Part shown: positions 45,608 to 56,093 of the stretch, piece by piece
Layout of the letters: every line of letters starts with the position of its first letter
How positions within the stretch are numbered: the first letter of the stretch is position 1
Source of the DNA: Candidatus Didemnitutus mandela
GTDB lineage: Bacteria; Verrucomicrobiota; Verrucomicrobiia; Opitutales; Opitutaceae
Direction: 5' to 3'
NCBI GenBank assembly: GCA_002591725.1
Contig: NJAL01000002.1
Location: forward strand, 62,001 to 126,000
Length of the DNA stretch: 64,000 nt
Notes under the pieces: model-generated
What the model was told of the DNA's origin: nothing
Databases searched by the model: none
Seen by the model: only the letters and a program-made list of their open reading frames with translations
Position numbers and translations under genes: made by a program

Positions 45608-46169
45608 ATACGAGGCAGCTTTTATCGTTATTCCTTAATTCCTTCCTTCCCCATTCTGGATAACAGCGCACAGCTATCCACATATCCTCCTGATCCCAAA
45701 GACCTTGCAGCCACATCGTGGAAATCGTAAAATGTTTGCCTTCAACTAGCCTATCTAGTCTATCTAGTACTTGCTCTTGGGAAAACGCATTATACGATGA
45801 GGTGCTCATAAAATTTCCACCATGGCAATTGCTCGAGACCCTCTACTCTTGCATAGCTTTCAGCAAGCCAGCCCGAAGAAAATTTTCGTAGTCGTTCATA
45901 GCCGTCATAGCTTTTGCCACAGGGTGTGTTTTCTCCTTAGCTCTTCGATTTAGTTTGGCTAGCAAAGGACTAAAACCCACCTACCAGAAGTCTTAGTAGT
46001 AAAAACAACCATCGCCCATCGAACTTTCCGGAGCCGCCACTTTCAAAGCAGGATAAAAATCTAGAAACGCCATCACCACCGTGAAACCTTCGTAGGGCAA
46101 ACCGATCATGCCGACCTTGCCGTTCAGCTAGGACGCGTTTTTCACCAACCAACCAGCAGTGCCCCAAAC

Positions 46170-46215
46170 CTGCGTGGTCTGCTCGACCGCCGCTGGCGTT
46201 CAGCAGACCACGCAG
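46170..46215. repeat. Perfect 14-bp inverted repeat inside the CocE relic
   Basis: CTGCGTGGTCTGCT (46170-46183) and AGCAGACCACGCAG (46202-46215), separated by 18 nt. On the minus strand the two arms encode the LRGLL and ADHAG positions of the hydrolase. Confidence 0.9.
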
Positions 46216-46672
46216 CGAGAGAGCCACCACATATACCCCCCCGTTTTGTACTTTCCCCCTGAAAAAACACGGATGTCGCAAGCCCTAACTTCTCGAGATC
46301 AGCCCGCTTCGAGGCGTTGTAGAGCATGCAAGTGAGCACGGCGGGGCATGTGCTTCGCTGCCCGAGAGACGACGATGCACGTTCAGAGTTTCACGCTATC
46401 GCATATGGGAATCGCCACCTCACATTTCTTGTGACCGGATCCGGTCGTGGACACCTCCAAATGGCCCGGAATGTCTGAGGTCAGCCTCGGCATTTCACTA
46501 TTGCGCCATCATTCCATAACCACCTCAAAAAACCAGCTGTGCCGAAGATTTAATGGACAGCGTAATGACAGGCTCCGAGTTAGCTGACGATCTTCCAAGG
46601 AGACAGAGTCGTCCAGTTTCTTGGAGCGCTCCTGCTTGCCAAGTGGCAAAAGCTTGCCGATGATTTTCGTCC

Positions 46673-48127
46673 GTGAAACAGTGGCTCAATGAGATTTATT
46701 ACCGCATCTCCGAACACTGGTCTTGGTCTGTTAACAGAATCTTCCCCAATTTGTTAGCTGTACTGGGATTTCTGATAGCGTTCCTTGCCATCGCCCGGTT
46801 GGTTAGCGAACGGAAACAACCGAGCAAAACCTTTGCTTGGCTGCTTGCGATCGTCTTCATTCCCTATCTCAGCGTACCGCTGTTTCTCTTGATTGGCAGC
46901 AGCAAAATTCGCCGGTTCACGTCTCGTAAAGTCCGACTCACTCCAATCATTCCCGGTATGCAGCCCAGCCTGTTGGGAAACCCCACAGCGAAGATCGTGA
47001 TGCTCAACGGTGCTTCCCCACCGCTAGGCGGAAACCGCGTGCATTTCACCGTCACCGGCGAGGAAGCTTTTACGGAGCTGGAGAAAAATATCCTCAAAGC
47101 GCGCCACACAATTCATATTATGACGTTCATCCTCGGGCGCGACGCCGTGGGGAAACGAATCATGTGTCTCCTCTCCCAGCGAGCCAGCGAAGGCATTAAA
47201 GTGCGCCTGCTTCTCGACTCGCTCGGCTGCTTTCCGGCCAGCGGACGTTTCTGTGATCCGCTGCGCAAAGCCGGGGGCGAAGTTACAAAGTTCATGCCCA
47301 TATTGCCGTTCCAGGCGCACGGCTATGCTAATCTCCGCAATCACCGCAAAATCGCGATCTTCGATAATCGTGTGGCGACCGTAGGCGGCCACAACCTAGC
47401 GGTCGAATATATGGGACCAACTATTTTAAAGCGCCGCTGGCGCGATTTCGGTGCCGTAGTCGAAGGTCCCGCCGCGAACCTTCTCAACGAAATTTTCCTC
47501 GCCGATTGGTCGTTCGCAAGTGGGCAGCCTTTGGAGCAACTTCATTCCGAATTGCCCATCAACGCACCGACCAGGATTGGCCACAGCCACCTCCAGGTTA
47601 TCTCCAGTGGACCGGACGTACAGGGCGAACCGCTTTACGAGGGCATCCTTTCGCTGATACAAAAGTCCGAGCGCAGCATCTGGATCGTCACGCCCTACTT
47701 CATCCCCGACGAGGTTCTCTTCCGCTCTCTGCTACTCAAGGCTCGCGAAGGCATCGAAGTGCGTCTTGTGGTGCCCGAGCGCTCCAATCACCAAATTGCG
47801 GATCTCGCCCGCCGCCACTATTTACGTGAGTTGCATCGCGCCGGAGCCCGCATTCTTCTTTACGGTCCGTTCATGAATCATGCGAAGCTGGTGCTAGTGG
47901 ACCAATCGGCGGCATTATGGGGATCCGCCAATATAGATTTGCGCAGCCTCTTCGTGAACTTCGAAACGGCGATAATTACTTATTCCACCGCAGACGCACG
48001 GAAGCTCAGCAGCTGGATGAAAGAAATCTTCGTGCACACGAAGCCGATGTCGGCACCAGAACCGACGCAAAAAATCTTCCCGACTATCGGCGAAGAAATT
48101 AGTCGGCTCCTCGCCCCATTGCTCTAG
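46673..48127 (+). CDS. cls: Cardiolipin synthase, phospholipase D family
   Basis: Joins two phosphatidylglycerol molecules to cardiolipin and glycerol at the inner membrane. 484 residues. Two N-terminal membrane helices (about 27-46 and 55-75) are followed by two PLD domains with complete HKD motifs: His224, Lys226, Asp231 (NHRKIAIFDN) and His403, Lys405, Asp410 (NHAKLVLVDQ). GTG start at 46673 gives MKQWLNEIYY; it is the first start in the frame and keeps both helices. Length matches ClsA. It lies alone between decayed regions with no operon partner. PLD-family phosphatidylserine synthase is excluded by the membrane anchor and motif spacing. Confidence 0.92.
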   Translation: MKQWLNEIYYRISEHWSWSVNRIFPNLLAVLGFLIAFLAIARLVSERKQPSKTFAWLLAIVFIPYLSVPLFLLIGSSKIRRFTSRKVRLTPIIPGMQPSLLGNPTAKIVMLNGASPPLGGNRVHFTVTGEEAFTELEKNILKARHTIHIMTFILGRDAVGKRIMCLLSQRASEGIKVRLLLDSLGCFPASGRFCDPLRKAGGEVTKFMPILPFQAHGYANLRNHRKIAIFDNRVATVGGHNLAVEYMGPTILKRRWRDFGAVVEGPAANLLNEIFLADWSFASGQPLEQLHSELPINAPTRIGHSHLQVISSGPDVQGEPLYEGILSLIQKSERSIWIVTPYFIPDEVLFRSLLLKAREGIEVRLVVPERSNHQIADLARRHYLRELHRAGARILLYGPFMNHAKLVLVDQSAALWGSANIDLRSLFVNFETAIITYSTADARKLSSWMKEIFVHTKPMSAPEPTQKIFPTIGEEISRLLAPLL

Positions 48128-49780
48128 CCCACCGTTTTAAGCTCTGCTCTGACCGCGTAAGCCAAAGAGCTCGATCGCAGCAGAATCGGCCAGCAGCCAA
48201 TGTTTTTACAGATGGGTTCGGCTTCAGTACCCCAAAATCGGAATCTTGGTTCAAGTCCAATAGCCGATAGCCGTCTGTATCGCCCGAAGTGGTTCTTAGC
48301 AAGTTGACGCTACGACCATTCTCGCAGCACTGGTATCCGTAGAGATTCTCGGGCAGCTGGCAGCACAAAATCATTGAACAGGAACGCCAGACCGTGGTAC
48401 AGCTCGAGCACATGTAGACAATCGTCAAGCTTTTACATTAGAGCGACTTTCTGCCAACTGATGGTCGAATAGGGACGATGGACGATTTTTTCGAACGTTT
48501 CCGCTGGGATGTCCGTAGCGAACAACGCAACGCGAGAGGCTCCCTACAAAGTTCCGTTTAGTTCAAATTGGCTCACAGCTCCATCTTGGTCGAACCGTCC
48601 AGCAGCGCTTCCCAAAGAAAAGCTCTCCATCCGTTGCGAATCCGATTGCGACCACTTCGCAAAACGAAACAGGCTCTGTCTGTCTCGCCGGAGATCGAGA
48701 TGAATTTTATCCATTGCTCAGGTACGACCTAGGCCTTGCCGAAGCCAAAGAGCTGGTTTATCGTGCATTTTGCTCCGTCCGTATAGTTAATCCGCAGCAC
48801 CGTGAGGGTCACCCTAACAGTGCCGGCGTGTGCACGCATGCCAGCGCCTGATGGAAAGATTCGCGGTATTGTCGTAAAATGCCCACCACCGAGCTGCTTT
48901 AAGGTTCCAGACAACTCCTTGACGGCACCGTTGGAGACCGCCCCTCGAAACCGTGAGGGGAAGGTTCACTACGCCACCAGAACCGAGCGTGTCGATCGTT
49001 GGTGTTGGCCATCGGCCAGCGAGCGGAGAATTGTGGCAGTGCTGCCCGGTTCATCGGATAAGCTGTTCACGACCACTTTAGCCTCGTCGCAATCCACGGC
49101 GACTCTGCGGACGGCCACTTTCCCCCAGGTAAGCGACTTATTACTTCTTTTTTAAACAGTTCTTGGATTTTAGTTAAAGCTGTAGACCTAGAAAGCAATG
49201 CCGATTTTTTTCGCGAGCCCGCCCAAACGCGACTACATAACTTTCGAACTCTGGCTTGGCGAGCTCGCCAAGCATCTTTTTTATGGAGTTTCTTAAGTTT
49301 TCGATCCTCCGGAACGAAGCAAGGAGCTGCCGTGTAGACGCCATCGGCCTAAGTATAGATCTAGCACTTGTCGGCCTGCAAGGCCGCTACCATTGCGATG
49401 GTTGTGAGATCGGAGCCGCTACGATCAAGCTGTAGCAATCTGTCCTTGTTCGTTGGTGTCCGATCCTAAAAGTCGGCAACGATGCCCACCCTCCAAACAG
49501 CGAGATCGTAGCACAGCGCGACCTGGACGATGTTTTGATTATGGCTTTGTCATGGACCTGATCGGTCACAATCCCGGCTTGCAAACCGGTGTAAGAAATT
49601 GCGGCAACGCAGGTGGGATGCAGTGCAATGGTGATAAACGTGATAGCCTTCTGTTAGTCGGCAGCGAACAAAATATCTAGCTCGCGAGTGCCGGACGGGA
49701 GGTTGACGGCTTGGATGAATACCAAATTTAAAATATATCATATTTCAGATAAAAAAGAAAACGAAAAATAGCGCTTTTGA
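48128..49780. other. Decayed DNA, no gene named
   Basis: The minus strand carries protein-like pieces (VAVRRVAVDCDEAKVVVNSL near 49100, LKQLGGGHFTTIPRIFPSGA near 48880, SGDTDGYRLLDLNQDSDFG near 48260) of a possible dead secreted enzyme. Unidentified. A perfect 20-bp palindrome sits at 49254-49273. Confidence 0.35.
49254..49273. repeat. Perfect 20-bp palindrome
   Basis: GCTTGGCGAG followed directly by CTCGCCAAGC. No T-run and no intact gene next to it. Confidence 0.85.
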
Positions 49781-49781
49781 C

Positions 49782-50405
49782 TCAAAGCTGCGCACGTCCG
49801 TTTTTTTTAGCGAAGCGAGACTCCGTGCCGTTCAACAACCGGCGAACATTCGAACTGTGGCGAATAATTACGAAGCTTGCGAGAGTCGTGGCCATGATTT
49901 GATAAGGCACGGGAGTTGGTAAAAGCCAACAGGCCACAATCACGGTTGCCGCCGACAAAATGGATGCTAGCGACACGTAGCGTAGCACGTAAAAACACAC
50001 GATCCACGAAGCTGCTCCGATCACACAAGGCCATGGTATCAACACCAGCAAGCCTCCGGATGCAGTAGCGACGCCCTTTCCTCCCTTGAACTTAGTAAAA
50101 AGCGAAAAGGAATGTCCCAGGACGGCCGAAAACACACCAGCAAGAGCGAGAAACTCCTTGTTGGGAAGAACAAGAAACGGGAGCAGCGGCCAGCTGGTTG
50201 CCAACACACCTTTCACCGTATCGAGGGCAAATACCGTGTTTCCGGCCTTGGCGCCAAGAACACGCCGCACGTTCGTTGCCCCTGGGGCTCCACTGCCAGC
50301 CTCGAAAATGTTTACACCATGAGCCTTAGCTATAAAATAGCCAAAGGGGAGCGCGCCCAAAAAATAGCCAACTACCACTGAACTAATAAAGGGTAAGAAA
50401 GACAT
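49782..50405 (-). CDS. plsY: Glycerol-3-phosphate acyltransferase PlsY
   Basis: Acylates the sn-1 position of glycerol 3-phosphate with acyl-phosphate, the first step of phospholipid synthesis. 207 residues from ATG 50405 (MSFLPFISSVVVGYFLGALP). The frame opens 34 codons earlier, but that extension is not homologous. Five hydrophobic segments and the three conserved loops are present: GSGAPGATNVRR (usually SGNPGATN, so Asn to Ala at one position), TKFKGGKGVATASGG for phosphate binding, and GTESRFAKK at the C terminus. Just after the stop on the same strand comes a T-rich tract (49770-49741) behind an imperfect stem, a possible terminator. PlsX and PlsC are not in the window. Confidence 0.92.
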   Translation of the reverse strand: MSFLPFISSVVVGYFLGALPFGYFIAKAHGVNIFEAGSGAPGATNVRRVLGAKAGNTVFALDTVKGVLATSWPLLPFLVLPNKEFLALAGVFSAVLGHSFSLFTKFKGGKGVATASGGLLVLIPWPCVIGAASWIVCFYVLRYVSLASILSAATVIVACWLLPTPVPYQIMATTLASFVIIRHSSNVRRLLNGTESRFAKKNGRAQL

Positions 50406-51462
50406 CAGAGATAGCTTCAAACCTAAAAAAAACACCAACTGCTCAAACTGCCTTCCTGCCGAACCTGAAAGCACATTACGAAGTTCCATCGTTGTACTTC
50501 GCGGCAACGGTACGCGTCACCTCGACGAAGGCACCGACCGCCGGCTGCGCTCCTTTGCCTTGCCACACCGCCAAAAGAAGGACGATCACAACTAGCCAGC
50601 CGAAATTTTGATGAACGATGCAGGAACGGACGCCGCCATTTTTGCAAAGAAGGCGGCATCACGACCACATCCAAGCTAAGCCCATCGCAACGAGCGCCAG
50701 GCGCCTCCTGCCGCTCCCCAGTTTCGTAAGTTAACGTAGCAAAACCCGCTTCGCGGCAAGTTGTGGTGGCAAAGTTGTGATACGTCTGAGCCAGCAATCG
50801 CGGTAGCAGTGATAAAACCCGATCTGGGCCAATTACGCAATGAGATCGGCGTGGTCGACTTTTTTTCACTCGGCCTCCGGCCAGGAAAAACACCATCGGG
50901 TCCTTTACTTTACCTATTCCGTTTCCTCCAGATCATCGTTCTGCGCAAGAGTACGGAAAAACGAAAGTCTAGTTGATGATGGTATATTCACCACCACCTG
51001 ATACGCTGGGTGCATCTCAAAATACAAAATCACCGTAGATAGCCGCAATTAGTAAAACTAACACAGGACCGCCGGAAAGAGATTAATTATAAACCGCCGA
51101 AGTTGTGAAGCCGATTGCAAGGCAGTAGCGCCAGCTCCGCTGGCGCGTGCAAATTTCTTGACACGATTCATCGTTAAAAAAAAACCATCCTAGCCCGTTC
51201 AAGAAACACTTTCAATTTTGCGGTCAATTTCACGCGTTGTCTGGTGCAAAAAAAACTTCATCTACAGCTCTCCCCCCTTGCAAAGCGCGAGTCGCAAACC
51301 AAGAGCGGCTTTTCCAAAATGTAATTTCTCGGGAACCATAGCGAAGTATTATAGATTAAAAATATTTACATATAGAATATCTAAAGCGTATCAGTCAAGT
51401 GCAAAACTGATATTAAATGTTTTTATCATTCTCAGCAATAAAACAGCGGCTTTCCGACCTCC
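50406..51462. other. Decayed DNA, no gene named
   Basis: Minus-strand fragments near 50740-50600 are unplaceable. A short 8-bp inverted repeat with a 3-nt loop is at 51128-51146. Confidence 0.35.
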
Positions 51463-52570
51463 ATGTGGGTTGTCCGCCTCGCCACTTCCGCCGTCCCTAC
51501 ACGTTCATCGTGATGGCGTTCTTTATCGTACTGTTCAGTATCTTCTCCGTGGCCCGAATTGCCAAGAACATTTTCCCGTCCATCGGCACCCCCGACCGGT
51601 CGCTGCGCTGCCGCTTTACAACAACCTCGTACCAGAAGAGCTGAATAAGCGCATCATCACGATCAACAAGAATTTGATGACGACCACAGCCAGCGGCATC
51701 AAACACATCGAGTCGCAAGTCCTGTCCGGTGTTGGTTTGATGAAGGCGTTTTTCCAACCAGCGCCACGCCGTCGTTCGTCATTTCGATTCAGCGTATCTA
51801 GCACCCCTACAATCTAACTTGGTCTCGGCTCCAAAACTCTGGCGGAATAGCAGCTTTTTACGGTCCCGATTTTTTTCGTATACAGTTCGCTACCATATCA
51901 CTGCCCATCGACAGGGAAGCTCCCTGCCAGATCCAGATAGATCGCAATCTGCAAGCACTGCAAGCCTACAATCTCACACCAAGCAAACTTAGCCATAGCC
52001 AACAACGATTAATCTCCAGAACCTCACGCTGCGATCATCGCAGCGCGGCGAAGATCAGCGCTTACAAATATAACATTATTCTCAACAGCAGTTCGTATCT
52101 CGTCGCCAGCCTAAACGATTTCCCGACAAAAGATAGTTAACAGCACGGCGGGTTACATTCGTTACGTTACATCGCCTAGGTCTTCAATAGCAACGCGCCG
52201 CAAACCAACAACGTCCTCAAAAGTGGAACGCGCAGCGCTCTGCTGCCGGTCCTGAAAAGCGACAACGCCTTGACCCTCGACATCACCAAACACGTTCGCA
52301 CCGTCCTGCCGTGCATTGGGAATACGGTCTCGCCAGGGCCCAATCTCCACTTGTAGTTCGACCAATAGCCTTTCGCACAAGCCGCGTTAAGCAGCATCCT
52401 GTAAGAAACGGAAACGCTCATCGCAACGGGACTCACATCGATTATGGTTTTGCTTTTTTCGGAGCACATGGTAAAATATGTTTATTCTTGAGTTCTAGAT
52501 TCCGCTCTCTATTTTTTGCTCAGCTAATGTTCCTGACATCTTTGGCCAAACGATAAAACAATTACATTTT
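51463..52570 (+). pseudogene. RND efflux pump inner-membrane subunit relic (AcrB-like)
   Basis: Starts at ATG 51463 as MWVVRLA and, after a frameshift, RRPYTFIVMAFFIVLFSIF, the first helix of RND pumps. Then NIFPSIGTP, LPLYNNLVPEELNKRIIT, TTTASGIKHIESQVLSGVGL, MKAFFQP, QIQIDRNLQALQAYNLTP, APQTNNVLKSGTRSALLPVL, and TETLIATGLTSIMVLLFSEH reaching the second and third helices. Only about 370 of about 1,040 codons are represented, and the adaptor relic follows after a short gap, so some 2 kb has been deleted. Confidence 0.8.
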
Positions 52571-52679
52571 TTTATTTGCGGCTATGGTAGCCCTCTCCCC
52601 GTCGACGGAGCGATTGTAGCGATCGAAACTTCGGCCTCAAAAATCTCTGGTCCAGCCGAACCTCGACAGCATTGCAACC

Positions 52680-53750
52680 AATTGCAATGCAATCCTTTAT
52701 ATCGTTCGATGCTTTGCACCTGCATAGACTTCATGCCCGTCTTCTTTCTCGAAGCCACATCGAGATATTTATCTCCGACCGCCGGCGATGGCGGTCATCT
52801 TTTCGGTATTCGCGTCCAATCTGCTTCGCCTGCACCTGTGGTCAACGTCCTTGTCACTCAACATGCAAAAGCCTCCTCGCAGTTTACCCTGCGGGCGACG
52901 ATCTAGACTTCTCAAAAGGCCTCCATCTACGCGTACGCCGTAAGCTACCTCCCCAAGTAAACTCGCTTACACCGGCGATGAAGCAAAGGCTGGGGAAACC
53001 CCCAGCGCTCATCGAGCGCCAGAAGTTGGCCAAATAATTAACAGCAAGGCCAAAGCCGTCCTTGCCGCCGCAACCGCGAAATGCTGGCAGATACCCTGTC
53101 AACAATCAACGTCGCTTCCCAACAGGAGGTGGAAGAAAAAATGCCACCGCCAAAGTCGCCAAACCTCAAAGAGCTGCAAGATCTCTCCAATATTGATCTC
53201 CTTGCTTTACGGCATCATCTTTACCCGCAATGCCGATATTGGCATGCTCATCACGGCCCGGTCCGCGACTTTCCCGCTTCACACAACAAAAGATGCTGCG
53301 CATCTACACGAGCATCTCGAGGGCTTACGTGAAACCCAGCCTTAGCGTCAGTGTTTTGCTGAGTGAATTTCCTTACCGATCGTTCACCGGAATAGTCAAA
53401 AGTGCCACCACGTATCGCGTCTAGATTGAGATCGAGCTCCCCAACGGCAAAAATGAGTTATTTCCGGAAATATTTTCGAAACTGCGATTTACTCTCGTTC
53501 CGGCCGAGGCGTCTCTCCTGCTGTCATCCAAAGATCTAGCAATAACATATCGATAATAGTCAAAAAATGGAATTTGGCAGCGGCTACGGAACATAGATCG
53601 GAATTCTCTCCGGACTATCAGATGGTGCCGTAGCCGCCGCAAATCCGAGCGACATGCTGACGGAGCGCTTGCTTGTCGAACCAGTCGCAGACGGAAAAAA
53701 CAAACGGCCGCGAGGAAAAGCGGCCGCTAAACCTCCCGGAATCGCCTTCG
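52680..53750 (+). pseudogene. RND efflux adaptor relic (HlyD/AcrA-type membrane fusion protein)
   Basis: Fragments in family order on the plus strand. PAPVVNVLVTQHAKASSQFT (start of the barrel-sandwich region), ASIYAYAVSYLPK (normally A.VSGYLK), DIGMLITARSATFPL (lipoyl/beta-barrel), LRIYTSISRAYVKPSLS with YRSFTGIV (usually V.VPE.Y...G....F.G.V), IELPNGKNELFPEIF (normally NPKGELLPGMF), then GILSGLSDGAVAAANPSDML with TERLLVEPVADGK at the C terminus. Several stops. Together with the preceding relic this was a tripartite efflux system. Confidence 0.78.
53695..53726 (-). terminator. Rho-independent terminator of the prolyl oligopeptidase gene
   Basis: On the minus strand, arms CGGCCGC / GCGGCCG with an 8-nt loop (53726-53705) are followed directly by a T-rich tract (53704-53695, TTTGTTTTTT), 26 bp after the stop. 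Classic form. Confidence 0.8.
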
Positions 53751-53751
53751 A

Positions 53752-55857
53752 TCAGTTTTCTTCGCCTCCAACAAAGTAGAAGGCAAAGGCAAGCTTGTCC
53801 GCAGTTTCCTCAATTTGCTTGGAAATCGGTTTTCCGGCGCCATGACCGGCGTTGGTTTCAATCCGGATAAAAACCGGGCACCTTGCGTTCGGGTTGGCAG
53901 CTTGCAAAGCCGCCGCGAATTTGAACGAATGCCCCGGCTGCACCCTATCATCGTGGTCGCTCGTTGTAATCAAGACTGCTGGATAGTCGACACCCGCCTT
54001 CACGTTGTGCACCGGTGAATAGGACCGGAGATACGGGAAGTCCTCAGTGTTGTCCACAGATCCGTATTCGCTCGTCCACGCCCAACCTATCGTAAATTTT
54101 TGGAAACGCAGCATGTCCATCACGCCGACTTCCGGAAGCGCAACGTGCGCGAGGTCCGGTCGCTGGTTAATTATCGCACCCATAAGCAGGCCGCCATTGG
54201 AGCCTCCGCTTATGACCAGCTTCGCGTGCGCCGTGTAGCCTTGCGCGACGAGATAATCACCCGCCGCTGCGAAATCATCAAAGACGTTTTGCTTATTATG
54301 CTTCATCCCCGCTTCATGCCAGGCCCGGCCATATTCGCCGCCGCCTCGAAGATTCGCAACGGCATAGATTCCGCCGAGCTCGAGCCAGGCGATAGTCGAC
54401 ATGGAAAAGGAAGGCTGCAGCGAGATATTGAAGCCGCCGTAGGCGTAGAGCAGTGTGGGATGTGAACTGTCCAGTTTTACCCCCTTTCGCATGGTAATGA
54501 ACATCGGAATGTTCGTGCCATCCTTCGACGCATAGAAGGCCTGCTTCGTTTCGTAAAGTGCCGGGTCGAAAGCCACCTTCGGGGCCTGAAAGACCTCGAC
54601 TTTCCCCGTGGCAAGATCGCAGCGGTAATTGGTGGTGGGAAAAACAAACGACGTGAAATTGAAGAACATTTCATCTTCGTCGTAGCGACCGCTAAGCGAA
54701 GCAACCGTGCCGATGCCCGGGAGCGCAACGTCGCCAAGTAATTTCCCCTCCAGCGACGATAGCTTAAGTACGCTGTACACATCGTGCATATAGTTGACGA
54801 CGATTTTCCCACCAATTATCCTGGAGGATTCGATGACGTCGGCTGTTTCCGGAACGATGGTTACCCAATTTTTCTTTTCCGGGGCGGCAAGGTCAATAGC
54901 GAGAATCTTGCGATGCGGCGCCTCGTAATCGCTTTCCACAAAGATTACAGAGCCACGATTGCCGATGACGTTGTAGCTGGCTTCCATCACGTTGATCAGT
55001 TTGAAGACCGGTGCGGAAAGATCCGGAACGGTCGGGTTCTTCAGATCGAGATAATAGAGACAGTTTTGCTCTCCCGTGCCTTCGCTGCCATAGATGAAAA
55101 GGTAGCGTCCATTGTCGGACACCGAGGCCGACCATCCACGTTTCGGGAACTCGGGCAAAGCAAAGATCAACTGATCTTGAGGTTGGGGTGTACCAAGCCG
55201 GTGGTAGTAGATCTGCTGGTTTGCAAGGTCGCTGAAGGTTTTGTCGCCGCCGCCCTTCGTTTCAGGAAAGCGCGAATAAAAGAAGCCACCGTTGTCGCGC
55301 GTCCAGCTCATGCGAGAAAACTTCACCCACTTAATTACATCGAGTATATCCATGCCCGTGGAGATGTCCAAGACGCGAAACTCGTTCCAGTCCGAGCCGG
55401 CCGACGAAATCCCATAAAGCAGCCATTTCCCGTCCTCCGAAGCAGCAAAGCCGGTGAGCGCCACGGTTCCGTCCTTTGAAAACTTGTTTAAGTCGATCAA
55501 GAGCCTTCCCGCGTCACCCAGCGTTTCTCTAACATAGAGAAGCGACTGATTTTGCAAGCCACTGTTGAAGCTATAGAAATATTTTCCACCTTGCTTGTAA
55601 GGCAGGCTATAACGAGTATAATTTAGCAGTTCCTGGAAACGAGCCTTAATTGTATCACGCTGGGGCAGTTTAGCGAGAAAGCCGAATGTTACATGGTTTT
55701 CGCTTTGTATCCAGGACTTGGTCGCAGGCGAATCGGCATCCTCCAGCCAGCGGAATGGGTCGGCGACTTTCGTTCCGAAGTAATCGTCGGTCTGGTCGGT
55801 AGCGCAAGTGACGGGATAGTTCCAGGTCGCAGGAAAAGCAAAAGTGGAAGCAGCCAT
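53752..55857 (-). CDS. Prolyl oligopeptidase, S9A family
   Basis: Serine peptidase that cleaves short proline-containing peptides. 701 residues, a normal length. The N-terminal part (DPFRWLEDADSPATKSWIQS) and the seven-bladed propeller are followed by the alpha/beta-hydrolase domain with the catalytic triad: Ser553 in GGSNGG, Asp in DHDDRV (634-637) and His672 in NAGHGAG. The start reads MAASTFAFPATW without a signal peptide, so it is probably cytoplasmic, although some relatives are exported. It has its own terminator. A dead tandem copy of the same family lies directly upstream on the same strand (57820-55936), so one paralogue was kept and one lost. The retained copy has no frame damage. 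Confidence 0.95.
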   Translation of the reverse strand: MAASTFAFPATWNYPVTCATDQTDDYFGTKVADPFRWLEDADSPATKSWIQSENHVTFGFLAKLPQRDTIKARFQELLNYTRYSLPYKQGGKYFYSFNSGLQNQSLLYVRETLGDAGRLLIDLNKFSKDGTVALTGFAASEDGKWLLYGISSAGSDWNEFRVLDISTGMDILDVIKWVKFSRMSWTRDNGGFFYSRFPETKGGGDKTFSDLANQQIYYHRLGTPQPQDQLIFALPEFPKRGWSASVSDNGRYLFIYGSEGTGEQNCLYYLDLKNPTVPDLSAPVFKLINVMEASYNVIGNRGSVIFVESDYEAPHRKILAIDLAAPEKKNWVTIVPETADVIESSRIIGGKIVVNYMHDVYSVLKLSSLEGKLLGDVALPGIGTVASLSGRYDEDEMFFNFTSFVFPTTNYRCDLATGKVEVFQAPKVAFDPALYETKQAFYASKDGTNIPMFITMRKGVKLDSSHPTLLYAYGGFNISLQPSFSMSTIAWLELGGIYAVANLRGGGEYGRAWHEAGMKHNKQNVFDDFAAAGDYLVAQGYTAHAKLVISGGSNGGLLMGAIINQRPDLAHVALPEVGVMDMLRFQKFTIGWAWTSEYGSVDNTEDFPYLRSYSPVHNVKAGVDYPAVLITTSDHDDRVQPGHSFKFAAALQAANPNARCPVFIRIETNAGHGAGKPISKQIEETADKLAFAFYFVGGEEN

Positions 55858-56071
55858 AAGGAGAGTCGTAAATGGACCAGTTTTGTGTTAGAATCTTATT
55901 TGGATAATACGCTCCAAACCAAACCCCATACGGAGCAACTAATCGTCGAACACTTTTGAAACCGGAGGCAAGCCGTTTGGGCTGCCGCTACCGACATTCC
56001 CCCGATGTGGGTTATGATTATGATCGAACTGCTTTGTGGGTCAGCCATACGCTTGCACCGCGACCGTATAT

Positions 56072-56093
56072 TTATAGGAGCGTTATAGGAGCG
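56072..56093. repeat. 11-bp tandem duplication in the oligopeptidase relic
   Basis: TTATAGGAGCG occurs twice in direct succession. The unit is not a multiple of three, so it shifts the frame of the dead gene. Confidence 0.8.

Larger units (their letters stand above)
44870..46560 (-). pseudogene. CocE/NonD-family hydrolase (X-Pro dipeptidyl-peptidase S15 type) relic
   Basis: Readable over about 560 codons by switching frames. AIPICDSVKL (usually PMRDGVKL), then MLTCMLYNASKRAD (RTPYNASKR). Then NGKVGMIGLPYEGFTVVMAF, where the nucleophile GSSYEG has become GLPYEG, so the serine is gone. Then YPALKVAAPES, WLQGLWDQEDMWIAVRCY (the WYDQEDMW signature), LVFGLWRHRPIN (GPWRH), and PLVYVSELLTQPLLI with ANLLPPTSGTDS. 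The family includes cocaine esterase and glutaryl-7-ACA acylases. Two perfect inverted repeats sit inside it. Confidence 0.85.

Noticed and set aside
48930-48966. Hairpin CCCCTC...GAGGGG as a terminator
   Set aside because: Only six pairs, no T-run, and no intact gene ends nearby.
51218-51817. 199-codon plus-strand frame as an intact gene
   Set aside because: Its middle is an RND pump fragment, and the true start and first helix lie in another frame. It is a relic, not a gene.
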